NCBI RefSeq assembly: GCF_002261215.1
Contig: NZ_NEVS01000004.1
Location: 4,749,374-4,813,373, forward strand
Source: Bordetella genomosp. 11
Lineage (GTDB): Bacteria > Pseudomonadota > Gammaproteobacteria > Burkholderiales > Burkholderiaceae_B
DNA: 64,000 nt
Reading direction: 5' to 3'
Under the pieces are notes generated by a model that saw only the letters and a program-made list of their open reading frames with translations, was not told the DNA's origin and searched no databases. The translations under genes and the position numbers were made by a program. Of the stretch, positions 28,924 through 38,864 are shown piece after piece; within the stretch, counting starts at the first letter, position 1; every line of letters begins with the position of its first letter.

Positions 28924-29619
28924 ATGCAAAGGCCTCGCCCGGACTCAGCGTCGCTGAGTCCCTTTCATCCAACGACTGCCGTTTCCTCCGCACGGCAATC
29001 CGCCATGCAATGCCCCGCCGACTTTACCGAGGCCCATCCCGGGGCCGCGGGGTCGTGCGGGCGCATGCTTATCAAGGTAGCGGCAAGCGACACGACATTC
29101 GGTATCGCCCAACGGTACCGCCAGGCGACAGGGGCGGACATCTGCCAGATCGCGGTGGCGTTATGGCAAGCCAATCCGCATGCATTCGAGCGCAACGACA
29201 TGAACCTGCTGAAGCGGGGAAGCGAGGTCGAACTGCCGGACGGCGCAACGATACGCGCGATCGATCCCGAAGCGGCGCGCAGGACTTGCGGCGCGCATAT
29301 CGATCCCTCCGGGCAGCAGCGTAAAGGCACAGAAGGCATGACGATCCGGCAAAGCTTCGAAGAGCAGCGTGATCTGCAGGCGGGCGATCGGGAACTGGTG
29401 TACTTCGGCGATACGCTGGGGCAGATCGCCAAGCGCTTGCAGATTCCCGGAGCCACACAGCATCAGAAATTGGTCGCTATCGCCAAAGCCAATGCGGACG
29501 CCTTCAGCCGGGGGAATATGAACGACCTGAGGACCGGCGTCGTGTTGCGCATGCCGGATGTCGACGAGGTCCACGCCATCGATGATGGGGCATCGCAAGG
29601 CGGCGACCTGCCTGGGTGA
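28924..29619 (+). CDS. protein with two LysM/FimV-like repeats, function unknown
   Basis: The 231-aa frame starts MQRPRPDSASLSPFHPTTAV. Two related segments (about 50-110 and 155-222) share the pattern DT-x-IA-x-R followed by NPHAFERNDMNLLKRG or NADAFSRGNMNDLRTG, then LPD or MPD. This resembles the LysM-like module at the N-terminus of FimV-type proteins (ANPDAF...N-x-N-x-LK-x-G-x-x-L-x-x-P). No signal peptide is visible, so an exported, peptidoglycan-binding role is uncertain. A later start at the second Met (MQCPADF) is possible. It is convergent with mnmE. Confidence 0.6.
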   Translation: MQRPRPDSASLSPFHPTTAVSSARQSAMQCPADFTEAHPGAAGSCGRMLIKVAASDTTFGIAQRYRQATGADICQIAVALWQANPHAFERNDMNLLKRGSEVELPDGATIRAIDPEAARRTCGAHIDPSGQQRKGTEGMTIRQSFEEQRDLQAGDRELVYFGDTLGQIAKRLQIPGATQHQKLVAIAKANADAFSRGNMNDLRTGVVLRMPDVDEVHAIDDGASQGGDLPG

Positions 29620-29638
29620 CGCAGCGGGCGGCGGTGCC

Positions 29639-31024
29639 TTATTTGCCGATGCAGAAGCGAGAGAAAATTTCCCCCAGCAAATCGTCGCTGGTGAACTCGC
29701 CGGTGATCGACGACAGGCTTTCATGCGCGAGCCTGAGTTCTTCGGCGAACAGATCCAATACACGGTCGTCCTGCGCGGCATGCGCGGTGGCGACGGCCAG
29801 GTGTTCTTCGGCCTGTTGCAGGGCGCGCAGGTGGCGTTCGCGGGCCAGCCAGGGAGATTCCGCGCCTGGGTTCCAGCCGGCGATATCCAGCAGCGCCTTG
29901 CGCAGCGCATCCAGCCCTGCCCCCGTGCGCGCGGAGATGCGCAGCACGGCGTCATTGGAATCATCCGTAGGCGGCGGTGCGTCCGCCACGCTGTTATCCA
30001 CCAGGTCGATCTTGTTGATGACTTTCAGGACCGGCGTGTTGGGTGGCAGCCGGGCGGCGATGCCGGCGTCCAGGGTTTCTTCGCCGGCGGCGGTGGCATC
30101 CTGCAGATGCAAAATAACATCGGCCCGCTCGATTTCCTTCCACGTGCGCGCGATGCCGATGCGCTCGACCGGGTCGTCCGTTTCCCGCAGGCCGGCCGTA
30201 TCGACGATATGAAGCGGGACGCCGTCCAGATGGATTTCCTGCACCACTTTGTCGCGCGTGGTGCCGGCGATGGGCGTGACGATGGCGATGTCCTCGCCCG
30301 CCAGCGCATTCAATAAACTGGATTTGCCGACGTTGGGCCTGCCGGCCAGCACCACGTGCAGGCCTTCGCGCAGGATCACACCCTGGCGGGTTTGCGCGAT
30401 GATGCCGCGCAGCTCGCCGGACAAGGCTTCCAGCATCGGCCTGGCCTGGTACTTTTCCAGGAAATCGATTTCTTCTTCCGGGAAATCCAGCGTGGCCTCG
30501 ACCAGCATGCGCAGATGCACGATGCGGTCGGCCAGCGCGTTCACCTTCTGCGAGAAGACGCCGGATAGCGATGCCATGGCGCCGCGCGCCGCGGCTTCCG
30601 ACGTGGCCTCGATCAGGTCGGCGACGGCTTCGGCCTGCGCCAGATCGATCCGTCCATTCAGGAAGGCGCGCTGCGTGAATTCGCCCGGTTCCGCGATGCG
30701 TAAACCCATATCGCTTCCGGCATCCAGGCATCGCTGCAGCACGCGCCGCAGCACGGCCGGCCCGCCATGCCCTTGCAGCTCGAGAACGTCTTCGCCGGTA
30801 TAGGAATGCGGCGCCGCGAAGTACAGCACGATCCCTTCGTCCAGCAGTTCGCCTTCCTCGGTTTCGAATGGCAGCAGGTGCGCGTGACGGGGCGTCAATT
30901 CGCGCTGGAAGAGGCGGCGCACCAGAATGGACAGCGATGCACCGGAAACGCGCACGATACCCACGCCGCCTCGTCCGGGCGCTGTGGCGATCGCCGCGAT
31001 AGGTACGGGCACTAAGGGGGACAT
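29639..31024 (-). CDS. mnmE: tRNA modification GTPase MnmE (TrmE)
   Basis: The 461-aa product starts [20 protein letters not shown]. It has the N-terminal tetrahydrofolate-binding domain, a helical domain with an inserted G domain (Walker [13 protein letters not shown], switch [12 protein letters not shown]), and the strictly conserved C-terminal CIGK. MnmE with MnmG (15753-17669) forms the cmnm5 modification at U34. In many bacteria mnmE follows yidC; here it lies 15 kb away from it. The ATG at 31024 is favoured over a TTG at 31045. Confidence 0.97.
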   Translation of the reverse strand: MSPLVPVPIAAIATAPGRGGVGIVRVSGASLSILVRRLFQRELTPRHAHLLPFETEEGELLDEGIVLYFAAPHSYTGEDVLELQGHGGPAVLRRVLQRCLDAGSDMGLRIAEPGEFTQRAFLNGRIDLAQAEAVADLIEATSEAAARGAMASLSGVFSQKVNALADRIVHLRMLVEATLDFPEEEIDFLEKYQARPMLEALSGELRGIIAQTRQGVILREGLHVVLAGRPNVGKSSLLNALAGEDIAIVTPIAGTTRDKVVQEIHLDGVPLHIVDTAGLRETDDPVERIGIARTWKEIERADVILHLQDATAAGEETLDAGIAARLPPNTPVLKVINKIDLVDNSVADAPPPTDDSNDAVLRISARTGAGLDALRKALLDIAGWNPGAESPWLARERHLRALQQAEEHLAVATAHAAQDDRVLDLFAEELRLAHESLSSITGEFTSDDLLGEIFSRFCIGK

Positions 31025-31130
31025 ATAAGCGGATCGACTAGGCAATAAGGGAATATAACCGTTGCGCGAGGCATCTTTGCTGGGTATGTTGCGCCGTGGA
31101 GTTCAAGTGCTACTCGCTCAGGAGCTATTT

Positions 31131-32732
31131 ATGTCTAGCTGGTTTACCCGAGTCGTCGCTGGCGGTTTTACCGCCATGGCGATCGCTTTCGGCGCGCACG
31201 GCAATGCCGTGGCCAGGGACCTGGTGGTCGGTCTGAAGACCGAGCCCAGCTCGCTCGATCCCCAATATCATTCCCTGACCCCGAATACGCAGATTGCGTT
31301 AACCATTTTCGATCCGCTGGTGGCCGCGGACGACCAGCTCAAGCCACGGCCCGCGCTGGCCGAGTCCTGGACCGTCGACGGCAATGTGTGGACGTTCAAG
31401 CTGCGGCCCAATGTGAAGTTCTCCGACGGCACGCCGTTTACGGCCGACGACGTGGTCTTCACGTTCGATCGCGTGCCCAAAGTGCCCAACAGCCCCTCGC
31501 CGTTCACGCTTTATCTGAAGGACGTGGCGAAGACCGAAGCCGTCGATCCCCTGACGGTGCGGATCACGACCAAGGGCCCGTCGCCGCTGCTGCTGCCCAA
31601 TTTGGGTCAGTTGCCCATCATGTCGAAGAAGGCCGCTTCGGGCGCGGCGCCCGAAGGCAAGACGACGACCGAGCTGAACGCCGGCGACGGCCTGGTCGGC
31701 ACCGGTCCCTACAAATTCGTATCGTGGAAGCGCGGCGCCGAGCTGGTGCTGGCGCGTAACGACAATTACTGGGGCAAGAAGCCCGTCTGGGACAAGGTTA
31801 TCTACAAGCCCATGACCAACGCCGCCAGCCGCGTCGCGGCCTTGCTGGCGGGCGACGTCGACATGATCGAGGATCCTCCGACCGACGACCTGCCCAAGCT
31901 GAAGGCCAACAAGAATCTCTACATCCAGCAGACGCCTTCGGTGCGCGTCATGTACGTGGCCATGGACCAGTTCAGCGATGTCAGCCCGGGCATCACGGAT
32001 GCCGACGGCAAGCCGCTGGCCAAGAATCCGCTGAAGGACAAGCGCGTGCGCGAAGCGCTGTCGCTGGCCATCGACCGCAAGGCCATCGAGGACCGCGTCA
32101 TGGGCGGCGTGTCCAAGCCGGCCGGCAACCTGCTGCCCTATCCCATGATGGGCGCGTCCAAGACTTATGCGGAGGCGCCCAAGGCCGATGTGGCCAAGGC
32201 CAAGAAGCTGCTGGCCGATGCCGGCTATGCCCAGGGTTTCGCTATTACGCTGGGCGCGCCCTCCGGCCGGTATATCAACGACTCCAAGGTGGCGCAGGCG
32301 ATCGCGTCGATGTGGAGCCGCATCGGCGTGAAGACCGCCGTGGAGGCCTCGGCCCCGCCGGTGTTCTTCAAGAACCGGGATTCGTACAAGTACAGCGCCT
32401 ACCTGGCAGGCTGGTCGGTGACCAGCGGCGAAATGTCCAACGCCTTGGGCTCGCTGGCGGTGACGTCGGATCCCTCCAAGGGATTGGGCACGACCAACCG
32501 CGGCCGGTATTCGAATCCGGAGATGGACAAGCTGTACATGCAGGCCGCCACGACCATGGACGATGCCAAGCGCGCGGAACTGCTGTCCAAGGCCGCCGAT
32601 CTACTGATCGCCGACTACGGCATCCTGCCCATCCATTTCGAGCTATCCGTATGGGCGATGAAGAAGGACATCCGCTATGCGGGCCGTTCCGACCAGATGA
32701 CGGAAGCACAGGACGTTACGCTGAAGCAGTAG
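31131..32732 (+). CDS. peptide/nickel-type ABC transporter substrate-binding protein
   Basis: The 533-aa product starts MSSWFTRVVAGGFTAMAIAF, a signal peptide ending near HGNAVA-RD. The mature protein shows the SBP_bac_5 fold (KTEPSSLDPQYHSLTPNTQI, SWTVDGNVWTFKLRPNVKF, DGTPFTADDVVFTFDR). Such lipid-free periplasmic proteins bind oligopeptides or related compounds for an ABC importer. A strong AGGAG lies before the ATG. It heads a seven-gene operon through 38863. Confidence 0.95.
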   Translation: MSSWFTRVVAGGFTAMAIAFGAHGNAVARDLVVGLKTEPSSLDPQYHSLTPNTQIALTIFDPLVAADDQLKPRPALAESWTVDGNVWTFKLRPNVKFSDGTPFTADDVVFTFDRVPKVPNSPSPFTLYLKDVAKTEAVDPLTVRITTKGPSPLLLPNLGQLPIMSKKAASGAAPEGKTTTELNAGDGLVGTGPYKFVSWKRGAELVLARNDNYWGKKPVWDKVIYKPMTNAASRVAALLAGDVDMIEDPPTDDLPKLKANKNLYIQQTPSVRVMYVAMDQFSDVSPGITDADGKPLAKNPLKDKRVREALSLAIDRKAIEDRVMGGVSKPAGNLLPYPMMGASKTYAEAPKADVAKAKKLLADAGYAQGFAITLGAPSGRYINDSKVAQAIASMWSRIGVKTAVEASAPPVFFKNRDSYKYSAYLAGWSVTSGEMSNALGSLAVTSDPSKGLGTTNRGRYSNPEMDKLYMQAATTMDDAKRAELLSKAADLLIADYGILPIHFELSVWAMKKDIRYAGRSDQMTEAQDVTLKQ

Positions 32733-32747
32733 CAGGGGTAGTACCCT

Positions 32748-32773
32748 CGGCGCGCCCCCTGGCGGGCGCGCCG
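32748..32773 (+). terminator. intercistronic hairpin between binding protein and permease genes
   Basis: A perfect 10-bp inverted repeat (CGGCGCGCCC at 32748-32757 and GGGCGCGCCG at 32764-32773) lies 16 nt after the binding-protein stop. There is no T run. Such hairpins often stabilise the upstream message or cause partial termination, giving more binding protein than permease. Confidence 0.5.
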
Positions 32774-32814
32774 CCCTCCCGCGGGGAGGCGTCGCGCAGC
32801 GACAGGAGAGTTGA

Positions 32815-33789
32815 TTGTTAGCCACCATTATCCGCAGGTTGCTGCAGACCGTCGTAGTCATGCTCGTCATGTCGGCACTGGTCTTCGGCGGTATCTACCT
32901 GGTCGGCGATCCGGTTTCCATGATGGCCAGTCCGGACGCCACCGAAATCGAACGCGCAGCCATCCGGCAATCCCTGGGACTGGACCAGCCCCTGTGGCAC
33001 CAGTACCTGATCTTCATCGGCAAGGCGATCCACGGCGACTTCGGCAATAGCTTCCTGACCGGCGAACCGGCCATGCGGCTGATCCTGGATCGCATGCCGG
33101 CGACGATGGAACTGGCGGTGGTGGCAATGCTGCTGTCGCTGCTGATCGGCATTCCGCTGGGTATCCGCGCCGGCCTGAAGCCCAAGGCGGCCGGATCGCG
33201 GGTCATCATGACCGGGTCCGTGCTGGGTTTTTCCCTGCCCAATTTCTGGGTGGGGCTGATGCTGATCATGATCTTCGCGGTAAGCCTGGGATGGCTGCCC
33301 GCCAGCGGGCGCGGCCCGACGGTATCGCTGGGCGGTTTGCGCCTGAGCGCGCTGACGCCGGGCGGCTGGGCCCATCTGATCCTGCCCGCCGCGACGATTG
33401 CCCTGGCCAAGTGCGCGACCATCATCCGGATCACGCGCGCTGCCACGCGCGAAGCGCTGCCCATGGACTACATCAAGTTCGCGCGCGCCAAGGGCCTGTC
33501 GGAATCGCGCGTGCTGCGGGTGCATCTGTTGAAGAACATTCTGATTCCCATCGTGACGGTGGCCGGACTGGAATTCGGCCAGGTGGTCGCTTTCGCGGTA
33601 GTGACGGAATCGGTGTTCTCGTGGCCCGGCATGGGCAAGCTCCTGATCGATTCCATCATCAACCTGGACCGCCCCGTGGTGGTCGCGTATTTGCTGCTTA
33701 TCGTGTTTTTCCTGGTCATGCTGAACCTGGTGGTGGACATCATCTACACCGTTCTGGACCCCCGCGTACGATTGGACGGACGACGATGA
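32815..33789 (+). CDS. ABC transporter permease, DppB-type
   Basis: The 324-aa product starts MLATIIRRLLQTVVVMLVMS. Six hydrophobic helices and the BPD_transp_1 EAA-type loop (EALPMDYIKFARAKGLSESR) identify the first inner-membrane subunit. The start codon is TTG (32815) with AGGAGAG 4-10 nt upstream; no ATG fits the family N-terminus. It overlaps the next permease gene by 4 nt. Confidence 0.94.
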   Translation: MLATIIRRLLQTVVVMLVMSALVFGGIYLVGDPVSMMASPDATEIERAAIRQSLGLDQPLWHQYLIFIGKAIHGDFGNSFLTGEPAMRLILDRMPATMELAVVAMLLSLLIGIPLGIRAGLKPKAAGSRVIMTGSVLGFSLPNFWVGLMLIMIFAVSLGWLPASGRGPTVSLGGLRLSALTPGGWAHLILPAATIALAKCATIIRITRAATREALPMDYIKFARAKGLSESRVLRVHLLKNILIPIVTVAGLEFGQVVAFAVVTESVFSWPGMGKLLIDSIINLDRPVVVAYLLLIVFFLVMLNLVVDIIYTVLDPRVRLDGRR

Positions 33790-34718
33790 CGACAACCACT
33801 TCCACGCCGGCCGCCGCCGAGCCGGTCGCCACCGCCGTGAAGGAAGCGGGCCCGTGGCGCCGCTTTTTCGAGGACTTTTTCGCCAGCAAGCTCGCCACCA
33901 TGGGCCTGGTCGTCCTGGTCCTGCTGATACTGGCCGTGCTGCTGGCGCCCTGGATCGCGCCGCAGAATCCCTATGACATCGGCAATCTGGACATCATGGA
34001 TTCCAAGCTGCCGCCCTTCAGCCAGAACGCCGCCGGCGATATGACGTACTGGCTGGGCACCGACGGGCAGGCGCGCGACATGCTGTCGGCCATCCTGTAC
34101 GGCTTGCGCACCAGCATGATGGTGGGCTGTATTTCGGTGTTCTTCGCCTTCGTCATCGGCGCCACGGTGGGGCTGGTGGCGGCGTATTTCGGCGGCCGCG
34201 TCGACGCGCTGCTGATGCGCATCGCCGACATCCAGTTGTCCTTTCCTTCCATACTGGTGGCGTTGATCCTGCTGTCCATCCTGGGAGCGGGCGTGGACAA
34301 GGTGATCATCGCGCTGATCGTCGTGCAGTGGGCCTACTTCGCGCGCACGGCGCGGGGCGCGGCGCTGGTGGAGCGCGGCAAAGAGTATGTCGAGGCGGCA
34401 CGCTGCATGTCGCTGGGCTCGTGGCGCATCCTGCGCCGCCACTTGCTGCCCAATTGCATGCCGCCGTTGATCGTGGTCGCCACCATCGACCTGGCCCATG
34501 CCATCGCGCTGGAGGCGACGCTGTCTTTCCTGGGCGTGGGCGTGCCGGTGACCGAGCCGTCGCTGGGCATGCTGATTTCCAACGGCTTTGAATTCCTGAT
34601 GTCCGGACGCTACTGGATATCGTTCTTTCCCGGTGTGGCCCTGGCCATCGCGATCGTCTCCATCAACCTGGTGGGCGACCATTTGCGCGATGTGCTGAAT
34701 CCGCGCAACGCGACGTAA
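33786..34718 (+). CDS. ABC transporter permease, DppC-type
   Basis: The 310-aa product starts MTTTTSTPAAAEPVATAVKE. The OppC N-terminal segment (RRFFEDFFASKLATMGLVVL) is followed by the LGTDGQARDMLSAILYGLRTS motif region (written in parts) and an EAA loop (EAARCMSLGSWRILRRHLLP). It pairs with the DppB-type permease upstream. ATGA overlap with that gene and TAATG overlap with the next show tight coupling. Confidence 0.94.
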   Translation: MTTTTSTPAAAEPVATAVKEAGPWRRFFEDFFASKLATMGLVVLVLLILAVLLAPWIAPQNPYDIGNLDIMDSKLPPFSQNAAGDMTYWLGTDGQARDMLSAILYGLRTSMMVGCISVFFAFVIGATVGLVAAYFGGRVDALLMRIADIQLSFPSILVALILLSILGAGVDKVIIALIVVQWAYFARTARGAALVERGKEYVEAARCMSLGSWRILRRHLLPNCMPPLIVVATIDLAHAIALEATLSFLGVGVPVTEPSLGMLISNGFEFLMSGRYWISFFPGVALAIAIVSINLVGDHLRDVLNPRNAT

Positions 34719-35746
34719 TGGGGGCCTCGATGACGACGACGATGAACGCCTCCACCGGCGTAGGGGACGTGACGGCACCGGTGCTGGAAGTGGCCGGATT
34801 GCGCACGCATTTCTTCACGCGCGCCGGTGTGGTGAAAGCCGTGGACGGCGTGGACCTGCGGCTGGCGCAGGGTGAAATCCTGGGCCTGGTGGGAGAATCG
34901 GGTTCCGGCAAGAGCATCACGGGTTTTTCCCTGATCGGGCTGATCGATGAACCGGGCCGTGTGGTGGACGGCTCCATCCGCTTCGATGGCGCGGAATTGC
35001 GCGGCGCGTCGGCGGCGCGGATGCGCGCGCTGCGCGGCAACGACATCGCGATGATCTTCCAGGATCCGATGATGACGCTGAATCCGGTCCTGCGCGTGGA
35101 CACGCAGATGATCGAGGCCATTCAGGCGCACCGCAAGATGGACAAGACGGCGGCCCGCAAACGCGCCCGCGACGTCCTGGCGATGGTGGGCATCCCGTCG
35201 CCCGACGAACGGCTGCGCGCGTATCCGCACCAACTGTCCGGCGGCATGCGCCAGCGTGTGGCGATCGCCATTGCGCTGCTGAACGCGCCGCGCGTGATCA
35301 TTGCCGACGAACCCACCACGGCCCTGGATGTGACGATCCAGGGCCAGATCCTGTATGAAGTGCAGAAGCTATGCCGCGAAACTGGCACCGCGCTGCTGTG
35401 GATCACCCATGACCTGGCCGTGGTGTCGGGCCTGGCCGATCGGATCGCGGTGATGTACGCGGGCCGTGTCGTCGAAACCGGCACGACGGCTGACGTCATC
35501 GGACATCCGCTGCATCCTTATACCCTGGGCCTGATGATGTCGATTCCGACGCCGGAAACGCGGGGCCACGATCTGGCCTCGATACCCGGCATGACGCCTT
35601 CCTTGTTGAAACTGCCGCAGGGCTGCGCTTTCCGCACGCGCTGTTCGCGCGCGACGGATGCCTGTCTGCGCGAGCCCGAGTCGGTCGAATGGCGTCCCGG
35701 GCATTGGGCGCGTTGCTGGCATGCCGGCGAAGCGGGGGCGCGATGA
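34718..35746 (+). CDS. ABC transporter ATP-binding protein, DppD-type
   Basis: The 342-aa product starts [20 protein letters not shown]. Walker A is GESGSGKS, the signature is LSGGMRQRV, and Walker B is [12 protein letters not shown]. The C-terminal oligopeptide-transporter extension has cysteines ([20 protein letters not shown]) typical of the Fe-S/Cys motif in DppD/OppD. A second ATG at 34730 is a possible start. It works with the DppF-type ATPase downstream. Confidence 0.94.
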   Translation: MGASMTTTMNASTGVGDVTAPVLEVAGLRTHFFTRAGVVKAVDGVDLRLAQGEILGLVGESGSGKSITGFSLIGLIDEPGRVVDGSIRFDGAELRGASAARMRALRGNDIAMIFQDPMMTLNPVLRVDTQMIEAIQAHRKMDKTAARKRARDVLAMVGIPSPDERLRAYPHQLSGGMRQRVAIAIALLNAPRVIIADEPTTALDVTIQGQILYEVQKLCRETGTALLWITHDLAVVSGLADRIAVMYAGRVVETGTTADVIGHPLHPYTLGLMMSIPTPETRGHDLASIPGMTPSLLKLPQGCAFRTRCSRATDACLREPESVEWRPGHWARCWHAGEAGAR

Positions 35747-36804
35747 AGGGCCAAACGACTCCGATACTTTCCCTGCGCGGCGCCGAAATGCGCTTCGTGC
35801 AACCCGTCGACCTGGCCGGACGCATCGCCAATCTGTTCGGTGCCGGCCTGCGCAAGACGGTGGTCCATGCGGTCGCCGGCGTCGACCTGGACGTGATGCC
35901 CGGCGAAGTCATCGGCGTGGTCGGCGAATCCGGCTGCGGAAAATCGACGCTGGGCCGGATGATCAGCGGCATCCTGCCGCCGACGGCGGGCAGCATTGCC
36001 TATGACGGCAAGCCGGTGGCATCCATGGAGGACAAGCAGCGGCGCGCCTACGAATTGGGCGTCCAGATGATCTTCCAGGATCCCTATGCGTCGCTCAATC
36101 CGCGCATGCGCGTGGAGGAAATCATCGGCGAGGCGCCCATGGTGCATGGGCTGGTCAGCCGTCGCAATCGCAAGGAATACGTGGCGGAATTGATGCGCCA
36201 GGTGGGGCTGGACCCGGCGTACTCGGAGCGCTATCCCCATCAGTTTTCCGGCGGCCAGCGCCAGCGTATCGGCATCGCGCGCGCCCTGGGCCTGAAGCCC
36301 AGGGTGATCGTATGCGACGAGGCCGTGGCCGCGCTGGACGTTTCCATCCAGGCACAAGTGCTGAACCTGTTCGCGCATCTGCGTCGCGAGCTGGACCTGA
36401 CCTATCTGTTCATCAGCCACAACCTGGGCGTGGTCAGCCATATATCGGATCGCGTCGCCATCATGTACCTGGGACGCATCGTCGAGCTTGCGTCGACCGA
36501 ACAGGTTTTCGAACGCGCCAATCATCCGTATACGCAGGCGCTGCTCAAGGAACTGCCCACGCTGGACCCGCACCGCCGCGATTTCCGTCCCATCCAGGGG
36601 GAACTACCGTCGCCGCTGGCACCGCCCCCGGGCTGCGCCTTCCATCCACGCTGCCCGCACGCAATGGACCGCTGCCGGCAGGAACGCCCGCTGCTGCGCG
36701 AAATCGCGCCGGGCCAGTTGAGCGCCTGCCATCTGAACGACCAGGCCGACGCCGCGCCGCGCCCGGTCACCTTCCATGCGAGTTCCGTCGCGGCGACAGG
36801 TTGA
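35743..36804 (+). CDS. ABC transporter ATP-binding protein, DppF-type
   Basis: The 353-aa product starts [20 protein letters not shown]. Walker A is GESGCGKS, the signature is FSGGQRQRI, and the C-terminal Cys region is GCAFHPRCPHAMDRCRQE. Walker B reads VIVCDEAVAALDV, where most paralogues have DEPVSALDV. The catalytic Glu is kept, so activity is probably normal. The ATG at 35743 overlaps the upstream stop (ATGA); an in-frame ATG at 35689 is less likely. Confidence 0.92.
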   Translation: MKGQTTPILSLRGAEMRFVQPVDLAGRIANLFGAGLRKTVVHAVAGVDLDVMPGEVIGVVGESGCGKSTLGRMISGILPPTAGSIAYDGKPVASMEDKQRRAYELGVQMIFQDPYASLNPRMRVEEIIGEAPMVHGLVSRRNRKEYVAELMRQVGLDPAYSERYPHQFSGGQRQRIGIARALGLKPRVIVCDEAVAALDVSIQAQVLNLFAHLRRELDLTYLFISHNLGVVSHISDRVAIMYLGRIVELASTEQVFERANHPYTQALLKELPTLDPHRRDFRPIQGELPSPLAPPPGCAFHPRCPHAMDRCRQERPLLREIAPGQLSACHLNDQADAAPRPVTFHASSVAATG

Positions 36805-36809
36805 AAACC

Positions 36810-37670
36810 ATGCGAAGCACCGACACGTCCTTCGCGCCTTGCACCCGCATCGCGCCGCGCGCGGCGCCGCTGCCGCTGATCTGCGATTCGCCGCACAGCG
36901 GGGTGACCTACCCGGCGGATTTTCGCTATGCCATCGAGCCCGATGTCCTGCGCACCGGCGAGGATACCCATGTGGACGAACTGTGGCGCGGCATTCCCGA
37001 TGTCGGCGGAACACTGATCCTGGCCGAGTTTCCGCGCACCTATATCGATCCCAATCGCGAACCCGACGATATCGATCCGCACCTGTTGGCCGGCCCCTGG
37101 CCCGGGGCCATCAACCCATCGGAGAAAAGCCGCATCGGCCACGGGCTGATCTGGAGCAAGGCGGGCGGCCGTCCCATCTATGATCGCAAGCTGACGGTCG
37201 AAGAGGTGCGCCACCGCATCGAGGCCTATCACCAGCCCTATCACGCGGTCCTGAATCGCGACATCGAAGCCGCATACAAGCAGTTCGGCGCGGTATGGCA
37301 CCTGAACCTGCACTCCATGCCCTCGGATTCCTACGAGGTGCTGCAGATCGAGAGCGAACACGGCCTGGCCGACTTCGTGCTGGGCGATCGCGACGGCACC
37401 ACGTGCGAACCGGAATTCGTCGATGTGGTGGAGAACTCGCTGCGCGAGAGCGGTTATACGGTGGCGCGCAACGACCCCTTCAAGGGGGTTGCGCTGATCG
37501 CCCGGCTGGGCAGGCCCGCGCAGCGCCGCCATAGCCTGCAGATCGAGATCCATCGCGGGCAGTACATGAATGAACGGACGTTCGAAAAGAACGAGAAGTT
37601 TCCGGCCATGCAGGCCGCACTGACCAAGGCGGCGCACGACGTCGCGCTATATATTCAAAGGCAACTATGA
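36810..37670 (+). CDS. N-formylglutamate amidohydrolase family protein
   Basis: The 286-aa product starts MRSTDTSFAPCTRIAPRAAP. The family's N-terminal zinc-site segment (CDSPHSGVTYPADF, then EDTHVDELW) and the later HLNLHSMPSDSYE are present. Known members hydrolyse N-formyl-L-glutamate in histidine catabolism or other N-acyl amino acids. Here there are no hut genes, and the gene is the sixth of an importer operon followed by an M20D amidohydrolase (ATGA overlap). The substrate is therefore more likely an imported N-acylated amino acid or peptide, by inference. Confidence 0.88.
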   Translation: MRSTDTSFAPCTRIAPRAAPLPLICDSPHSGVTYPADFRYAIEPDVLRTGEDTHVDELWRGIPDVGGTLILAEFPRTYIDPNREPDDIDPHLLAGPWPGAINPSEKSRIGHGLIWSKAGGRPIYDRKLTVEEVRHRIEAYHQPYHAVLNRDIEAAYKQFGAVWHLNLHSMPSDSYEVLQIESEHGLADFVLGDRDGTTCEPEFVDVVENSLRESGYTVARNDPFKGVALIARLGRPAQRRHSLQIEIHRGQYMNERTFEKNEKFPAMQAALTKAAHDVALYIQRQL

Positions 37671-38863
37671 AAACCCTGGACGAAATCGAGCGCGCGCATG
37701 GCGAGCTCACGGCGATACGCCGGGATATCCATGCACATCCGGAACTGGCTTTCGAGGAAACCCGTACGTCCGCGCTGGTCGCGGAGAAACTGCGCGGCTG
37801 GGGCATCGAAGTCCATACCGGCTTCGGCAAGACCGGCATCGTCGGCGTGCTGCACGGCACCGGCGGCAAAGGCAGGACCATCGGCCTGCGTGCCGATATG
37901 GACGCCCTGCCCATGCCGGAAAACAACCGCTTCGCGCATAAGTCGACGATCTCCGGCCGCATGCACGGCTGCGGCCATGACGGCCATACGACCATGCTGC
38001 TGGGCGCCGCGCAATACCTCTCCAAGCACCGCGACTTCAAGGGCACCGTCGTATTCATCTTCCAGCCGGCGGAAGAGAACGGCAATGCCGGTGCGCGGGC
38101 GATGATGCAGGACGGGCTGTTCGACAAATTCCCCTGCGACGCGGTCTTCGGTATCCACAATATGCCGGGCATGCCGGCCAACGAGTTCGGCATCCGGTCC
38201 GGTCCGACCATGGCGTCGAGCAACCGCTTCACGATCACCATCAAGGGTGTGGGCGGCCATGCGGCGCAGCCGCACAAGACAGTGGATACCATCGTCATCG
38301 CCTCCGAAATGGTCGGCGTATTGCAGAGCGTGGTGTCGCGCAACAAGAATCCGCTGGACACCGCGGTGCTGACCGTCACCCAGATCCACGCGGGCGATTC
38401 GTTCAACGTCATTCCCGCCGAAGCCGTCATTCGCGGGACCGTACGCACCTACACGACGGAAACGCTGGACCTGATCGAAGACGCCATCCGCCGCATCGCC
38501 ACGACGCTGCCGCAGGTCTATGGCGGATCCGGCGAACTGGACTTCGTGCGCGCGTACCCGCCGCTGGTGAACTGGGAAAAGGAAACGGAGTTCGCCGCCC
38601 AGGTCGCGGAAGCGACGTTCGGCAAGGACAGCGTGAATCGCGCCGTGCCGCCCTTCATGGGCGCGGAGGACTTTTCGTTCTTCCTGCAGAAGGTGCCCGG
38701 CTGCTATATCTTCCTGGGCAACGGCGAAGGCGAGCACCGCCTGGAGTCGTACCACGGCATGGGCCCGTGCACCCTGCACAATCCGAACTACGACTTCAAC
38801 GATGCGCTGCTGCCCGTGGGCGCAACGTATTGGGTGAAGATGGTGCAGGCCTTTATGGGTTAG
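37667..38863 (+). CDS. M20D-family amidohydrolase (N-acyl amino acid/hippurate hydrolase type)
   Basis: The 398-aa product starts MKTLDEIERAHGELTAIRRD. Metal-site motifs are RADMDALPMPE, MHGCGHDGHTTML, QPAEENGNAGARAM, GIHNMPGMP and the C-terminal LHNPNYDFNDALLP. The lid domain carries GGHAAQPHKTVDT. The family removes acyl groups from amino acids (hippurate, N-acetyl-diaminopimelate, IAA conjugates). It is the last gene of the importer operon and is followed by a repeated intergenic element. Confidence 0.93.
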   Translation: MKTLDEIERAHGELTAIRRDIHAHPELAFEETRTSALVAEKLRGWGIEVHTGFGKTGIVGVLHGTGGKGRTIGLRADMDALPMPENNRFAHKSTISGRMHGCGHDGHTTMLLGAAQYLSKHRDFKGTVVFIFQPAEENGNAGARAMMQDGLFDKFPCDAVFGIHNMPGMPANEFGIRSGPTMASSNRFTITIKGVGGHAAQPHKTVDTIVIASEMVGVLQSVVSRNKNPLDTAVLTVTQIHAGDSFNVIPAEAVIRGTVRTYTTETLDLIEDAIRRIATTLPQVYGGSGELDFVRAYPPLVNWEKETEFAAQVAEATFGKDSVNRAVPPFMGAEDFSFFLQKVPGCYIFLGNGEGEHRLESYHGMGPCTLHNPNYDFNDALLPVGATYWVKMVQAFMG

Positions 38864-38864
38864 G

